A stretch of 64,000 nucleotides of DNA, from positions 1,302,001-1,366,000 of the forward strand of contig CAWIMB010000002.1 in the NCBI GenBank assembly GCA_963837155.1, in the 5' to 3' direction. This document shows positions 9,131 to 18,751 of this stretch, one piece after another (position 1 is the first letter of the stretch; every line of letters starts with the position of its first letter). Below the pieces are notes generated by a model. That model was not told the origin of the DNA, searched no databases, and saw only the letters and a list, made by a program, of their open reading frames with translations. Position numbers and translations under genes: made by a program. The DNA is from DASQHW01 sp963837155 (GTDB lineage: Bacteria; Actinomycetota; Acidimicrobiia; IMCC26256; PALSA-610).

Positions 9131-9855
9131 GAGCACATGTGACGTGGGCCGCGGTGGCGGTGCTCGTCGTCACGCTCGCGGGGTGCGGCGTGGGATCGGG
9201 CGGGAAGAGCACGACGACGACGCAGCCGACGCCGACGACGTCTGCGGTCGACGCCGAGACCGCGGCCCTCGCCGCCAAGGCACTCATCAAGCGCAGTGAC
9301 GTCGGGAACGATTGGGTGCAGCGTGCGGCGGCGACCGGAAACTCGCCACCGCGAGCCGACGACTGCGCGCAACGGCCGGACGGGCCACTGGCAAGAATCG
9401 GCGCCGGCGCGTCCCAACTCGGGTCATCGTTGCGGCTCAAGGGCAACAAGTTCGTGTTGATGTATTCGTCGACGCTCGTGTTCGCCGACGATGCTGACGT
9501 CGACGCGTACCTCGCCATACGCAACAGCTCGCAATGGCACGACTGCCGTCGGAAACAGCTCGACGCCGACCAGAAGAAGGCTGACCCGCGGCTCTCCGTG
9601 GTAACGACCCGGCAGACCACGCCCGCGGTCGGCACCGGACGCCTCGTCGCGTACTCCGTGTTCACCGTGATGTCCAAGCCCGGGAAGGGCAAGCCGGAGG
9701 TCGCGGTGGCGACCGCGACTCGGAGTGCGTACCGGTTCGGGCGCGTCATCGTCTCGATCGGTATCGACGTGTCGTCGAAGAAGAACGTCGCGCCCAAGAT
9801 CAACAGTGCAATCACAGCCGCAGTGACCCGCATCGCCGGGCGCGTTCCCACCTAG
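9085..9855 (+). CDS. Putative lipoprotein of unknown function
   Basis: The N-terminus is a lipoprotein signal: hydrophobic VAVLVVTLAGC, with the lipobox LAGC, followed by a Gly/Ser/Thr/Pro linker. The mature part (about 220 residues) has Cys residues at DDCAQRP and WHDCRRKQ that could pair, and a conserved-looking SSLRLKGNKFVLMYSSTLVF strand region. The ATG at 9085 gives an Arg-rich lead-in encoded by the CG repeat; the GTG at 9139 places the signal at the start and may be the true start. Not recognised beyond an exported, membrane-anchored protein. Confidence 0.75.
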   Translation: MRALVRARVRAPVRARAHVTWAAVAVLVVTLAGCGVGSGGKSTTTTQPTPTTSAVDAETAALAAKALIKRSDVGNDWVQRAAATGNSPPRADDCAQRPDGPLARIGAGASQLGSSLRLKGNKFVLMYSSTLVFADDADVDAYLAIRNSSQWHDCRRKQLDADQKKADPRLSVVTTRQTTPAVGTGRLVAYSVFTVMSKPGKGKPEVAVATATRSAYRFGRVIVSIGIDVSSKKNVAPKINSAITAAVTRIAGRVPT

Positions 9856-9864
9856 CCTGTCGGC

Positions 9865-10385
9865 ATGCCGATCGTGCCCGACACGAAGAACTGGACGTGG
9901 GTGCTCGAGCGTCGGTGCGACGAGTGCGGGTTCGAGGCAGCCGCGTTCCCGCGTGAGAACGTGAGCCAATTGATCCGGGACAACGGGCCGCGTGGCAGCG
10001 TGTGCTTCTCCGGCCGAACCTCGAGCGCCGTCCTTCGGACGATGTGTGGTCGCCCCTGGAGTACGCGTGCCACGTCCGAGATGTGTTCCGCATCTACGAC
10101 ACGCGCCTCGCGTTGATGCTTACTGAAGACGATCCGCTGTATCCCAACTGGGACCAGGACGCGGCCGCGATCGAGGAGCGATACAACTTCCAGGACCCGG
10201 TTGCCGTCGCGCTCGATCTCGACGCGACGGCCCACCGTCTCGCGCACCGGTTCGAGCAGGTCGCGGGCGACCAATGGGAGCGGCCTGGCACCCGGAGCGA
10301 CGGCGCCCACTTCACCGTCGAGTCGTTCGCTCGATACATGATCCACGATCCGATCCACCACCTGCACGACGTGGCTGGCGGGTGA
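9865..10385 (+). CDS. DinB-like family protein, broken by one frame shift
   Basis: The first 43 residues (TWVLERRCDECGFEAAAF) and the rest (RRPSDDVWSPLEYACHVRDV to HDPIHHLHDVAG) lie in frames offset by one, with the junction near 9985-9992. One extra base there would give a continuous protein of about 173 residues. The later part has the DinB four-helix pattern, with metal-ligand His in EYACHVRDVF and HDPIHHLHD. The N-terminal CDECGFE is typical of a subgroup often mislabelled as methyltransferase. Function unknown. Confidence 0.72.
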
Positions 10386-10417
10386 CACGAGGCCGCGCGA
10401 TGCGGGATGCTGACGTC

Positions 10418-10876
10418 ATGGCGAACTGGACACGCGAAGAGCTGCAACGTGCGCACGATCACTTCGTCGCGACGGCGGAGGAGGCTGGACGAACCGGCGA
10501 CTGGCGTCCGTGGGCAGATCTCTTCACCGACGACGCAACGTACGTCGAGCACCACTACGGCACGTTTCACGGCCGCGAGGCGATCTATGCATGGATCTCG
10601 AAGACGATGGCCGAGTGGCCGAACTCGGAAATGAAGGAGTTCCCGCACGACTGGTGCGTGTGTGACGAAGCGCGGGGATGGTGGATTTGCCAGATCGAGA
10701 ACCGCTTCGCCGACCCCGGTGACGGTCGCGTCTATGAGGCGTACAACCTCACGGTGCTGAAGTACGGCGGGAACATGCAGTTCTCCTCCGAAGAGGATGC
10801 GTACAACCCCGCGAACTTCGCGCCGGTGGTCAAGGCGTGGATCAAGGCGAAGCGGGCGGCGGAATCGAAGGAGTGA
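10418..10876 (+). CDS. SnoaL/NTF2-like domain protein
   Basis: About 152 residues from ATG 10418 (ATG 10400 also in frame). The cone-shaped NTF2 fold is suggested by RTGDWRPWADLFTDDATYVEH, GTFHGREAIYAWI and the closing PVVKAWIKAKR helix. Proteins of this kind are small ligand-binding or cyclase/isomerase-like enzymes, frequently found in steroid and polyketide pathways. It sits between the DinB-like gene and carD. Confidence 0.78.
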   Translation: MANWTREELQRAHDHFVATAEEAGRTGDWRPWADLFTDDATYVEHHYGTFHGREAIYAWISKTMAEWPNSEMKEFPHDWCVCDEARGWWICQIENRFADPGDGRVYEAYNLTVLKYGGNMQFSSEEDAYNPANFAPVVKAWIKAKRAAESKE

Positions 10877-10914
10877 ACCGTCGCAGCGCCGCTGCCCGAT
10901 GCTGCAAGTTCTCC

Positions 10915-10923
10915 TGGTACAAT
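10915..10923 (+). promoter_or_regulatory. Candidate extended -10 promoter for carD
   Basis: TGGTACAAT at 10915-10923 fits an extended -10 element (TGn plus TACAAT) about 46 bases before the carD ATG. No convincing -35 is visible. It falls in the only non-coding gap (10877-10969) in this stretch. Confidence 0.45.
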
Positions 10924-10969
10924 GTGAGGTCTTACGCGCGCGAGATCTCGCGATACCTCATGGAGTGGC

Positions 10970-11449
10970 ATGGCGTTCAAAGTCGGTGACCGTGTTGTGT
11001 ATCCCCACCACGGGGCCGCTGTGATCGAACGCAAGGAGATGCGCGAGGTCTTCGGTGAGAAGAAGGAATATCTCGTGCTGAAGGTTGCGCACGGCGACCT
11101 GACGCTGGCAGTGCCCTCCGACAAGGCCGAGGACGTCGGAATGCGGCCGCCGATCTCGGTTGAAGACATCGACGACCTGTTCCAGCTGCTCTCGAAGAAG
11201 GACGTGCGCGAGCCCACCAACTGGAGCCGGCGCTTCAAGAATCACCAGGAGAAGCTGAAGAGCGGCGACGTGTACCAGGTGGCCGAGGTCGTGCGGAACC
11301 TCGCACTTCGCGAGGTCACCAAGGGGCTTTCCGCGGGGGAGAAGGCGATGCTCGTGCGGGCCCGCGGCATCCTGGTCTCGGAGCTCAGCTTCGCGTTGAA
11401 CGTTTCCGAGGAAGAAGCGCTCGCCAAGCTCGAGCAGCAGCTCACCTGA
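10970..11449 (+). CDS. carD: CarD family transcriptional regulator
   Basis: 159 residues. N-terminal RNA-polymerase-interacting domain: FKVGDRVVYPHHGAAVIE, then KKEYLVLKVAHGDLTLAVPS. C-terminal helical DNA-binding domain with a Trp in PTNWSRRFKNHQEKLKSGD, the residue position known to insert at the upstream fork of the promoter bubble in mycobacterial CarD. CarD stabilises open complexes at rRNA and other promoters and is essential in mycobacteria. Length matches the family. It ends convergently, six bases before the RNA methyltransferase stop. Confidence 0.95.
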   Translation: MAFKVGDRVVYPHHGAAVIERKEMREVFGEKKEYLVLKVAHGDLTLAVPSDKAEDVGMRPPISVEDIDDLFQLLSKKDVREPTNWSRRFKNHQEKLKSGDVYQVAEVVRNLALREVTKGLSAGEKAMLVRARGILVSELSFALNVSEEEALAKLEQQLT

Positions 11450-11455
11450 ACCGAT

Positions 11456-12604
11456 CTACGGCTCGCGATCCAGCACTGACACGCACTCTACGTGCGGCGT
11501 GTGCGGGAACAGGTCGACCGGTGTGATAGCGGTCAGGTCGTAGCCGCCGTCGCGGAGCAACGAGACGTCGCGAGCGAACGCGGCCGCGTCACATGACACG
11601 AGCACCACACGCGGCGCGTCGCATCGGAACACCGTCCGCACGCCGGTGCGGCCCAGCCCGGCGCGGCTGGGATCGGCGATCACGACGTCTACGGGTTCCC
11701 CACGCCACGCGCCCACGTCACCGCGTACGACACGCGCCGGCCGTGCCCGCAAGTTGTGTCGCGCGTCGGCGAACGCGTGGCGGTCGCGTTCGATAGCGAA
11801 CAGTCGGCGCGGGGATTCCACGAGTCCGGCGAAGAGCCCGACACCGCAGTAAAGGTCGGCCACGATCCGGTCGGGGCCGACCGCATCGCGCACGAGGTGG
11901 GCGAGCGCTTCGGCACCGTCGACTCGCGTCTGGAAGAACGATCGAGCCGAAATGCGGAAGGGCATCCCGTCGACGAGCTCGTGCACGTGTGCGCGCGGGC
12001 CGGTGCGGACATCGGCCGCGACTTCGATCGGTGCGCCCTTCGGATCGGTATACGCGCACCGTTCGCCGGTTCTCACGCCCGCCCGCAGCGTGACTTCGTG
12101 GGCACCGGGAAAACGTCCGTGCTGGAGCATGTCCTCGACCAGAGGATGCGCGATCAAGCAGCTGTCGACCGTCACCGGGTCGTGCGCGCGGTGGCGCCGG
12201 AACGCGGCTCGGCCGTCGACGACAAGCGCGCGCACAGTCGTGCGGTAGCCGGTAGGAGGGAGCTCGATCGTGTCGCGCATCGGGGTGTCCTCGATGTCCG
12301 CGATCCGGCGCAGGGCATCGGCGATGATGTCGCGCTTGTACGCGCGTTGTGCGTCCACGGTGATGTGCTGCCAACCACAGCCGCCGCAACCCTCTCGGGC
12401 GTGTACGCACGGTGGCTCGATCCGTTCCGGTGCCGGCTCCAGTATCTCGACGACCTGCGCCCGCAGATGATCCGGCCGATCCGACGTGATCGCCACACGC
12501 ACGCGCTCTCCCGGCAGCGCACCATCGACCAGCACGACGCGCCCGTCGTCGGCGTGCGCAAGCGCATCGCCGCCGGCAACCATCCGTTCGGTCGCGAGCT
12601 CCAC
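11456..12604 (-). CDS. TrmA/RlmD-family class I SAM-dependent RNA (uracil-C5) methyltransferase
   Basis: 382 residues. N-terminal TRAM-like segment (GALPGERVRVAI), then Fe-S cluster cysteines in CVHAREGCGGCGWQH, a SAM-binding ADLYCGVGLFAGL, the DPSRAGLG motif, and the catalytic Cys in VVLVSCDAAAFARD. The family methylates uridine C5 in tRNA or 23S rRNA; which target is not clear, and the symbol is left empty. The upstream gap (12605-12708) holds one copy of the dispersed structured repeat. Confidence 0.88.
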   Translation of the reverse strand: MELATERMVAGGDALAHADDGRVVLVDGALPGERVRVAITSDRPDHLRAQVVEILEPAPERIEPPCVHAREGCGGCGWQHITVDAQRAYKRDIIADALRRIADIEDTPMRDTIELPPTGYRTTVRALVVDGRAAFRRHRAHDPVTVDSCLIAHPLVEDMLQHGRFPGAHEVTLRAGVRTGERCAYTDPKGAPIEVAADVRTGPRAHVHELVDGMPFRISARSFFQTRVDGAEALAHLVRDAVGPDRIVADLYCGVGLFAGLVESPRRLFAIERDRHAFADARHNLRARPARVVRGDVGAWRGEPVDVVIADPSRAGLGRTGVRTVFRCDAPRVVLVSCDAAAFARDVSLLRDGGYDLTAITPVDLFPHTPHVECVSVLDREP

Positions 12605-12621
12605 AAGAGCCAGTAGACACT

Positions 12622-12683
12622 ATTTCCGCTCTACGGGGCCGCTCGGGCCACGTCGCCCGCGCGGCTTCGCCTTCGGGCGACTC
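12622..12683 (-). repeat. Dispersed structured intergenic repeat, copy D (partial)
   Basis: Shares CTCTxCGGGGCCGCTCGGGCC with copy C at 51521-51592, then GCTTCGCCTTCGGGCGACTCA, the same CTCA end as the other copies. It lies between the divergent RNA methyltransferase and quinone oxidoreductase genes. The sequence is a chain of short G+C hairpins (GGGGCCGCTCGGGCC; GTCGCCCG..CGGGCGAC). Confidence 0.6.
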
Positions 12684-12708
12684 AACGTTTCGCGCGAGAC
12701 TCCCTGGC

Positions 12709-13698
12709 ATGCAGGCGTTGCGAGTGCACGAGCTCGGCGAACCGGAATCGGTGATGAGGCTCGAGGACGTCGACGTCCCCGAGCCCGGTATGGGCGAGGT
12801 GCGGTTGCGTGTTCACGCGGCCTCATTGAACTTCCCCGACGTGCTGATGTGCCGCGGCGAGTACCAGGTGAAGCCGTCATTGCCGTTCACTCCGGGTGCC
12901 GAGGTCGCGGGCGTCATTGACGAACTCGGAGCGGACGCCGGCGAGTTTCAGCCCGGCGATCGCGTCCTGGCGATCCCCAACTTCGGACCAGGCGCGTTCG
13001 GCGAGTTCACGACCGCACGGGTCGCCGGTGGTGTGTTTCCGATCCCGGACCGCATGTCGTTCGCGGCCGCCTCGGCGCTGCACGTCGTGTACCAGACCGG
13101 GCACCTCGCGTTGCACCGACGCGCCAACATTCGACCCGGCGAGACGCTGTTGGTACACGCCGGCGCGGGCGGTGTCGGCAGCGCCGCCATCCAACTCGGC
13201 CTGGCCGCCGGCGCGCGCGTCATCGCAACCGCGGGCGGTCCGGAAAAGGTGGAGGTGTGTCGCAAGCTCGGTGCCCATCTCGCGCTCGACTATCGCGCGC
13301 ACGACTTTGTCGACGCCGTGAAGGAATTCACCGACGGTCGCGGCGCCGATGTCGTCTACGACCCGGTCGGCGGCGACACCTACGACCGCTCGACCAAATG
13401 CATCGCGTTCGAAGGTCGCATCCTCATCATCGGCTTCACCGGCGGCCGCTTCGCCGAGGCGCGAACGAACCACGTGCTGATCAAGAACTACTCGGTGGTC
13501 GGTGTGCACTGGGGCTTGTACAACCTCATGAACCCGCAGGTCGTACGCGACACACACGACGACCTGATCCGCCTGTTCGAAGCCGGCCAGATCGACCCGC
13601 TGATCTCCCAGACGGTGACCTTGCCCGACGTTCCCGCCGCGCTGGCCCGCCTTGGGAGTCGAGGGACCTACGGCAAGATCGTGTGCGAGCTGGCGTGA
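12709..13698 (+). CDS. NADPH:quinone oxidoreductase-like MDR (zinc-free alcohol dehydrogenase family)
   Basis: 329 residues. GroES-like N-terminal domain (AASLNFPDVLMCRGEYQ, PGAEVAGVIDELG), then the Rossmann domain with LLVHAGAGGVGSAAIQLG and the second signature ADVVYDPVGGDTYD. The zinc ligands of classical alcohol dehydrogenases are absent, as expected for quinone oxidoreductases and enoyl reductases. Fits an acyl- or quinone-reducing role; substrate unknown. The stop overlaps the start of the methyltransferase gene (GTGA). Confidence 0.9.
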   Translation: MQALRVHELGEPESVMRLEDVDVPEPGMGEVRLRVHAASLNFPDVLMCRGEYQVKPSLPFTPGAEVAGVIDELGADAGEFQPGDRVLAIPNFGPGAFGEFTTARVAGGVFPIPDRMSFAAASALHVVYQTGHLALHRRANIRPGETLLVHAGAGGVGSAAIQLGLAAGARVIATAGGPEKVEVCRKLGAHLALDYRAHDFVDAVKEFTDGRGADVVYDPVGGDTYDRSTKCIAFEGRILIIGFTGGRFAEARTNHVLIKNYSVVGVHWGLYNLMNPQVVRDTHDDLIRLFEAGQIDPLISQTVTLPDVPAALARLGSRGTYGKIVCELA

Positions 13699-14480
13699 CG
13701 CATTTTCCTTCGAGCACTCGGCACTACATCACCAAACTGCAGTACGCCACGGACGCCAACCTCGCGGCGCGGCAAGCGATCTACAGGTTCCAGCAACCCC
13801 GACGGGTGGTGTGGAACGAGACGCTCGATCTCGCGGTGGTGCGGGGTGACGAGACCGTCCTCGATGTCGGGTGTGGCAACGGCACCTACCTCTGGGCATT
13901 GGAGCAACGGCAGCATCGCGGTCTCGTCGCCGGCATGGATCTCTCGCCCGGGATGCTCGACGCCGCACGCACCCGGTCGTCACACGCGCAGCTGATGATT
14001 GGCGACGCGCAGATGCTGCCGTTCGCCGACGACGCGTTCGATGTCGTGCTCGCGATGCACATGCTGTACCACGTGCCCGACCGGGCGGTCGGGATCCGGG
14101 AGTTGCAACGCGTCGTGCGTCCCGGTGGCGTGACACTTGTCGTGACGAACTCCAACCGACACTTGCGCGAGCTCGACGACATCGTTGTTGCAGTAGCGGG
14201 GCGGTCGCTTCCGAGCAACCGGCTCACGTTCACGTTGGAGTCCGGGGAGGCGGAGCTTCAGGATTGCTTCGAGCGCGTCGAGCGGCACGACATGCCGAGT
14301 GAGCTCGTCATCACCGAGGTCGAGCCGATCATCGCGTACGTACAGAGCATGCGCGCGTTCGTGACGGATGCCGAGCTCGAGCCCATCCTCGACGAGCTGC
14401 GCCGCCGGCTCACCGACGAGATCGCAATGAACGGCGCGTTCCGCGTGGGCACCGCTGCGGGCTGCTTCGTCTGCCGTTAA
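13695..14480 (+). CDS. Class I SAM-dependent methyltransferase (Methyltransf_11 type)
   Basis: 261 residues from GTG 13695, which overlaps the preceding stop. Motif I is VLDVGCGNGTYLWALE, motif II MDLSPGMLDAAR, then GDAQMLPFADDAFDVVLAMH and a late LQRVVRPGGVTLVV. These are the standard SAM-binding features of small-molecule methyltransferases. The N-terminal SSTRHYITKLQYATDANL helix probably caps the substrate pocket. Substrate unknown. The 3' end overlaps the convergent dienelactone hydrolase gene by four bases. Confidence 0.88.
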   Translation: MTHFPSSTRHYITKLQYATDANLAARQAIYRFQQPRRVVWNETLDLAVVRGDETVLDVGCGNGTYLWALEQRQHRGLVAGMDLSPGMLDAARTRSSHAQLMIGDAQMLPFADDAFDVVLAMHMLYHVPDRAVGIRELQRVVRPGGVTLVVTNSNRHLRELDDIVVAVAGRSLPSNRLTFTLESGEAELQDCFERVERHDMPSELVITEVEPIIAYVQSMRAFVTDAELEPILDELRRRLTDEIAMNGAFRVGTAAGCFVCR

Positions 14481-15264
14481 CCGGTCAGGCGTTGCTTGAA
14501 AAAATCGAGCACGCGATTGAGCGCGTCCTGCGTCGGGTGGCCCGGCTCGTCGACGAGATGCTCGGTGACGACCGAGTGCGCAGCCTTCGTGATGTTGTGC
14601 GGGTTCTGCCCGGGCCGGTTCTCGATCTCGATCGCGATCAGCCGGTCGCCGAGCGCCTCGCGGAGGTGCTCGAACCGTTCGGCCGGCACGAGCTTGTCGT
14701 TGGTGAAGCGCATCGCGAGCACGCACAGCTCGGTGCGGTCGACGACGCGCCGCGAGGTCGGCATCGGAGAGACCCAGAGAACGTCTGCGGGCCTTGCCGA
14801 CGCCGAACGGCAGCGACGGCTGGCTCATTACCGGTGCGAGCATTGTCTCGTCCACAGCCATCGCCGAGCGCGAAGCCGCCGGTGAAGCACATGCCGATCG
14901 CACCGACGCCAGGACCGCCACACTTCTCGTGCAAGTCGCGAGCAAGCGCGCGGAGCCAGTCGATGACCGGCGAGGTGCGGTTGAGCGCCCAGGTCGCGAA
15001 CTCGCGCGAGACGCATCCCTGCATCGCCGACTTCGCGACGTACGGCACCGAGATCTCGCGCCCCGGCGTTCCGAACAGCTGCGGCATCGCGACCGTGAAA
15101 CCGGCGTCGACGACGCGCTGGGCGAACGCCACGACGTTCGGCGTGATGCCCGGCATCTCGCTGATCACGACGACACCCGGCCCGCTGCCCGCGCGATACA
15201 CAGTGCGCGTCGTGCCGCCGTACGTGAACGTGTCCTCGGTGAAGGCGGCGAGAGCGTCAGCCAT
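14477..15264 (-). CDS. Dienelactone hydrolase family protein, two frame shifts
   Basis: Alpha/beta-hydrolase of about 262 residues once mended. The N-terminal part (GPGVVVISEMPGITPNVV, then GVGAIGMCFTGGFAL with the nucleophile Cys elbow) ends near 14865; the middle (VDETMLAPVMSQPSLPF) is in a second frame; the end (VDRTELCVLAMRFTNDK to FKQRLTG, carrying the likely catalytic His in NPHNITKAAHS) is in a third frame from about 14785. Two single-base errors explain this. Family members hydrolyse dienelactone or similar cyclic esters in aromatic degradation. Start is ATG at 15264. Confidence 0.78.
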
Positions 15265-15280
15265 CGCCGCAGACTATTTC

Positions 15281-15360
15281 TCCGCTCTCGGCGCTGCGCG
15301 CCGGGCCGCTTGGCCCCGCCTCGGGCGGCGCGGGATACCTGCGCCGCTTTCCTCGGCTCA
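15281..15360 (-). repeat. Dispersed structured repeat, copy A
   Basis: An 80-base element that matches copy B (42028-42108) along its whole length. Read on the minus strand it begins TGAGCCGAGG, so its first three bases are the stop codon of the DUF885 gene, and continues as successive hairpins: CGCAGGTATCCCGCG, CGCCGCCCGAGGCGGGG, GGCCAAGCGGCC and GGCGCGCAGCGCC. It fills the gap between the DUF885 and dienelactone hydrolase genes. Confidence 0.75.
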
Positions 15361-17016
15361 GAACCGGGCGAGTTCCTCCCGCAGCAGACCGAGGCCCATG
15401 CCGCCAAGATCCAGCGCGTAGGTGTGGAACGCCTTCAGGTCGAAGTCGGCGCCCATACGTTGCCGCGCCTCGTCCCGGCACTCCAGCCAGACCCGTTCGC
15501 CGACCTTGTAGCTGATCGCCTGGCCCGGCCATCCGAGGTAGCGGTCGACCTCGCTGCGCATGAACTTCTCCGGGAAGCGGCTGCGCTCGATCACGAACGG
15601 CAGCGCCAGCTCCGGTGTCCACGTCTCGCCGGGGTGATAGCGCTCGTGCGCCGGGATCGGCAGCTCGAGGTGCATGCCGATGTCGACCACGACGCGCACG
15701 GCGCGCATCGCCTGGGCGGCGAGCATGCCCATCTCCCATGCGGGGTCATCGAGGTAACCGAGCTCGCCCATCAGGCGTTCGGCGTACAGCGCCCACCCTT
15801 CACCGTGGCCGGACACGAAGCTCATCAGCCGTTGAAAGCGTGACAGCTTGTCGGCGAGGTACTTCACCTGCCCGACCTGCAGGTGATGACCGGGGACGGC
15901 CTCGTGGTAACAGGTGCTCACTTCCTTCCACAGCGGGAACCGTGTGGTGCCGAGCGTCGGGTACCACGTACGGCCGGGACGCGACCAGTCTTCGCTCGGG
16001 CCGGTGTAGTACATCGCGGCCGCGCCGCCGGGCGGCGCGATCATTGCTTCACAGCGCTGTAGCGGCTCGGCGATTTGGAAGTGCACACCGTTCATTTCCG
16101 AAATCGTTCGATCGATGAGCTCCTGGTTCCATCGTTGGAACTCGTCGACACCGTCGATCGTGCGCGTCGGGTCGTGATCGAGGTGCTCGATGACCTGGTC
16201 GACTGACTCGCCGGGCAGGATGCGCTCGCCGACGAGCTGCATCTGGTGCTCGATTCTGTGCAGTTCTTCGACGCCCCAGGCGTAGGTCTCTTCGAGGTTG
16301 AGGTCGATGCCGTTGAACGCAGCCGCGAAGAGCTTGTACCGGTCCCGGCCGACGGGATCGTGTGGGTCCGCGACGGGTGCGTACTCGTCGCGCAGGTAAG
16401 CGCTCAAGTCAGCGTAGGCCAGGGTCGCAGCCTCGGCTGCGTCTGCGAGCGCGGTGTCGTCCACGCGGCGCGCCGCCAGATTGCGGAAGTAGGGCGCGTC
16501 ACCGCCCCACGCGTCGGCTTGCTCCGCGCAGGCGAGGGCCTGCCGGCGCGCCGCGACAACACCCCGGGTGACACCCTCACGCAGCGTCGCCTCGATACCG
16601 GCGAGCGCCTCTGGCACGCGGGTCATGCGTTCCGTGACCGTCGCCCAGTCGTCGACGGTGTCGTAGCTCATGAGGTCGAAGCACTGTCGCACCGCTTGCA
16701 CCGGGCTGCCGATGACGCGCAGCGGACGAAGGTCTTCTTCGGTGTCGAAGAAGTCGATGTCACGTTGCAGACGGTCGCGCATCACCGCGGCCGCAACCCG
16801 GTCGGCGTCGTCGTCCTGCGGTGCGGCGTCGAGGGCGGTGATCGTGTCGCGTGCGAGTTGCACGCGCTCGCTGAGGCCACCGGGCGAGTAGTCCGTCATT
16901 TCGTGCTCATGTCCGGCAATGCCGAGAAACGTCGCGCCGCACGGATCAGCCTCCGCGTACCGGTCGACGTACTGATCGGAGATGTCGTACACAGGCGATT
17001 GGTGAGTGCGTGCCAA
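15358..17016 (-). CDS. DUF885 family (M32-like) metallopeptidase-like protein
   Basis: 552 residues, the usual size for DUF885 proteins. A zinc-binding motif of the form HExxxxH is in STCYHEAVPGHHLQVGQ near residue 365, and GHGEGWALYAERLMGELGY follows, a pattern shared across the family. Other conserved blocks: YYTGPSEDWSRPGRTWYP and the C-terminal YLGWPGQAISYKVGERVW. The start is TTG 17016, supported by AGGAGG five bases upstream. Presumed peptidase or carboxypeptidase; no experimental role is known to me for close relatives. Confidence 0.88.
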   Translation of the reverse strand: MARTHQSPVYDISDQYVDRYAEADPCGATFLGIAGHEHEMTDYSPGGLSERVQLARDTITALDAAPQDDDADRVAAAVMRDRLQRDIDFFDTEEDLRPLRVIGSPVQAVRQCFDLMSYDTVDDWATVTERMTRVPEALAGIEATLREGVTRGVVAARRQALACAEQADAWGGDAPYFRNLAARRVDDTALADAAEAATLAYADLSAYLRDEYAPVADPHDPVGRDRYKLFAAAFNGIDLNLEETYAWGVEELHRIEHQMQLVGERILPGESVDQVIEHLDHDPTRTIDGVDEFQRWNQELIDRTISEMNGVHFQIAEPLQRCEAMIAPPGGAAAMYYTGPSEDWSRPGRTWYPTLGTTRFPLWKEVSTCYHEAVPGHHLQVGQVKYLADKLSRFQRLMSFVSGHGEGWALYAERLMGELGYLDDPAWEMGMLAAQAMRAVRVVVDIGMHLELPIPAHERYHPGETWTPELALPFVIERSRFPEKFMRSEVDRYLGWPGQAISYKVGERVWLECRDEARQRMGADFDLKAFHTYALDLGGMGLGLLREELARF

Positions 17017-17059
17017 GGGAACCTCCTGGGCGTCAGGCGCCCGGTAGCGTGGGCGAAGT

Positions 17060-18740
17060 ATGGCGCATCAATTCATTCTCACGATGCACGATCTTCGGCG
17101 CGTCCACCCGCCCGACAAGGAAGTTCTGCGCGGCATCAACATTTCGATGTACCCCGCTGCGAAGATCGGTGTGCTCGGTCTGAACGGTTCGGGCAAGTCG
17201 ACATTGTTGCGGATCATCGCCGGAGAAGACGACGGCTACCAGGGCGAATGCCGCGTCACGCCCGGCTTCTCCGTCGGGTACCTCCCCCAGGAGCCGCGCC
17301 TCGATGCCGACAAGGACGTGCTCGGCAATGTCGTCGACGGCGTCGCCCACACCAAAGGACTCCTCGACCGGTTCGAGGAGGTGTGCAATGCGATGGGTGA
17401 GCCCGATGCCGACTTCGACAAGTTGCTCGCCGAACAGGCCGAGCTCCAAGACAAGATCGACGCGGTCAACGGCTGGGACCTCGACCGCCAGCTCGAGATC
17501 GCGATGGACGCGCTGCGGCTCCCACCGCCCGATGCTGCGGTCGCCCCTTTGTCGGGTGGTGAGCGGCGACGTGTCGCGCTCTGCCGGCTCCTGCTCGGCA
17601 AGCCCGATCTGTTGCTGCTCGACGAGCCCACGAACCACCTGGACGCCGAGTCGGTGGCCTGGCTCGAACGGCACTTGCAGGAGTACCACGGCACCGTCGT
17701 CGCGGTGACGCACGACCGTTACTTCCTCGACAACGTGGCGGGCTGGATCCTCGAGCTCGACCGCGGCCTCGGCATCCCGTGGGAGGGGAACTACACGGGT
17801 TGGCTCGAACAGAAGGAGCAGCGGCTCGCGCAGGAAGAGAAGGTCGACGAGACGCGCCGCCGCACGTTGGCAGCGCGAGCTCGAGTGGGTGCGCATGGCG
17901 CCGCGTGCGCGGCAGGCCAAAGGCAAGGCTCGTATCACCGCGTACGACAAGCTCGTCGCCGAGGCCGAGGCGGCCGAGCAACGCCAGGACAAGCTGCAGA
18001 TTTCGATCCCCCCGGGCCCACGGCTCGGTGACCTCGTGGTCGAGGCCGAGCACCTCCGCAAGGGCTACGGCGACCGGCTCCTCGTCGACGACCTGTCGTT
18101 CTCATTGCCGCCCGGTGGGATCGTGGGTGTCATCGGCGCGAACGGCGCCGGCAAGACGACGCTGTTCCGCATGCTGGTCGGTCACGAGGAGCCTGACGGT
18201 GGGTCGTTGAAGGTCGGGCCGACCGTGCAGTTCGCGTACGTCGACCAGTCGCGGGAATCCCTCGACGGCACCAAGACCGTCTACGAGGAGATCACCGGTG
18301 GGGTCGACCATTTGAAGGTCGGCGACCGCGAGGTGCACGGTCGTGCATACGTCGCCGGCTTCAACTTCAAGGGGAGCGACCAGCAGAAGAACGTCGGCGA
18401 CCTCTCGGGTGGTGAACGCAACCGCTTGCACCTCGCCAAGGCGTTGCTGATGGGCGGCAACGTGCTCCTGCTGGACGAACCGACCAACGATCTCGACGTC
18501 GATACGCTGCGCACGCTGGAGGAAGCGCTGTTGCAGTTCCCGGGTTGCGCCGTCGTCATCAGCCACGACCGTTGGTTCCTCGACCGCATCGCGACGCACG
18601 TGCTCGCATTCGAGGGCGACAGCGAGGTGGTGTGGTTCGAAGGCAACTTCTCCGACTACGAGAAGGACCGTCGCCAGCGCCTCGGCGGTGACGCCGACCA
18701 ACCCCACCGCATCAAGTACAAGCCGCTCACACGCCCCTAG
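17060..18740 (+). CDS. ettA: Energy-dependent translational throttle protein EttA (ABC-F), one frame shift
   Basis: ABC-F ATPase that gates the ribosome E site. Two ABC cassettes: first GLNGSGKSTLLRI, LSGGERRRVALCRLL, LLLDEPTNHLDAESV; second GANGAGKTTLFRML, LSGGERNRLHLAKAL, LLLDEPTNDLD. The EttA arm region lies in the first cassette and the linker carries RQAKGKARITAYDKL. The frame changes near 17868: one extra G in ACGTTGGCAGCGCGAG interrupts what should read RRRTLQRELEWVRMAPRARQ. Mended length is about 560 residues, as expected. The arfB gene follows 11 bases later, so two ribosome-associated factors are linked. Confidence 0.9.
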
Positions 18741-18751
18741 TCTCCCGGGCC

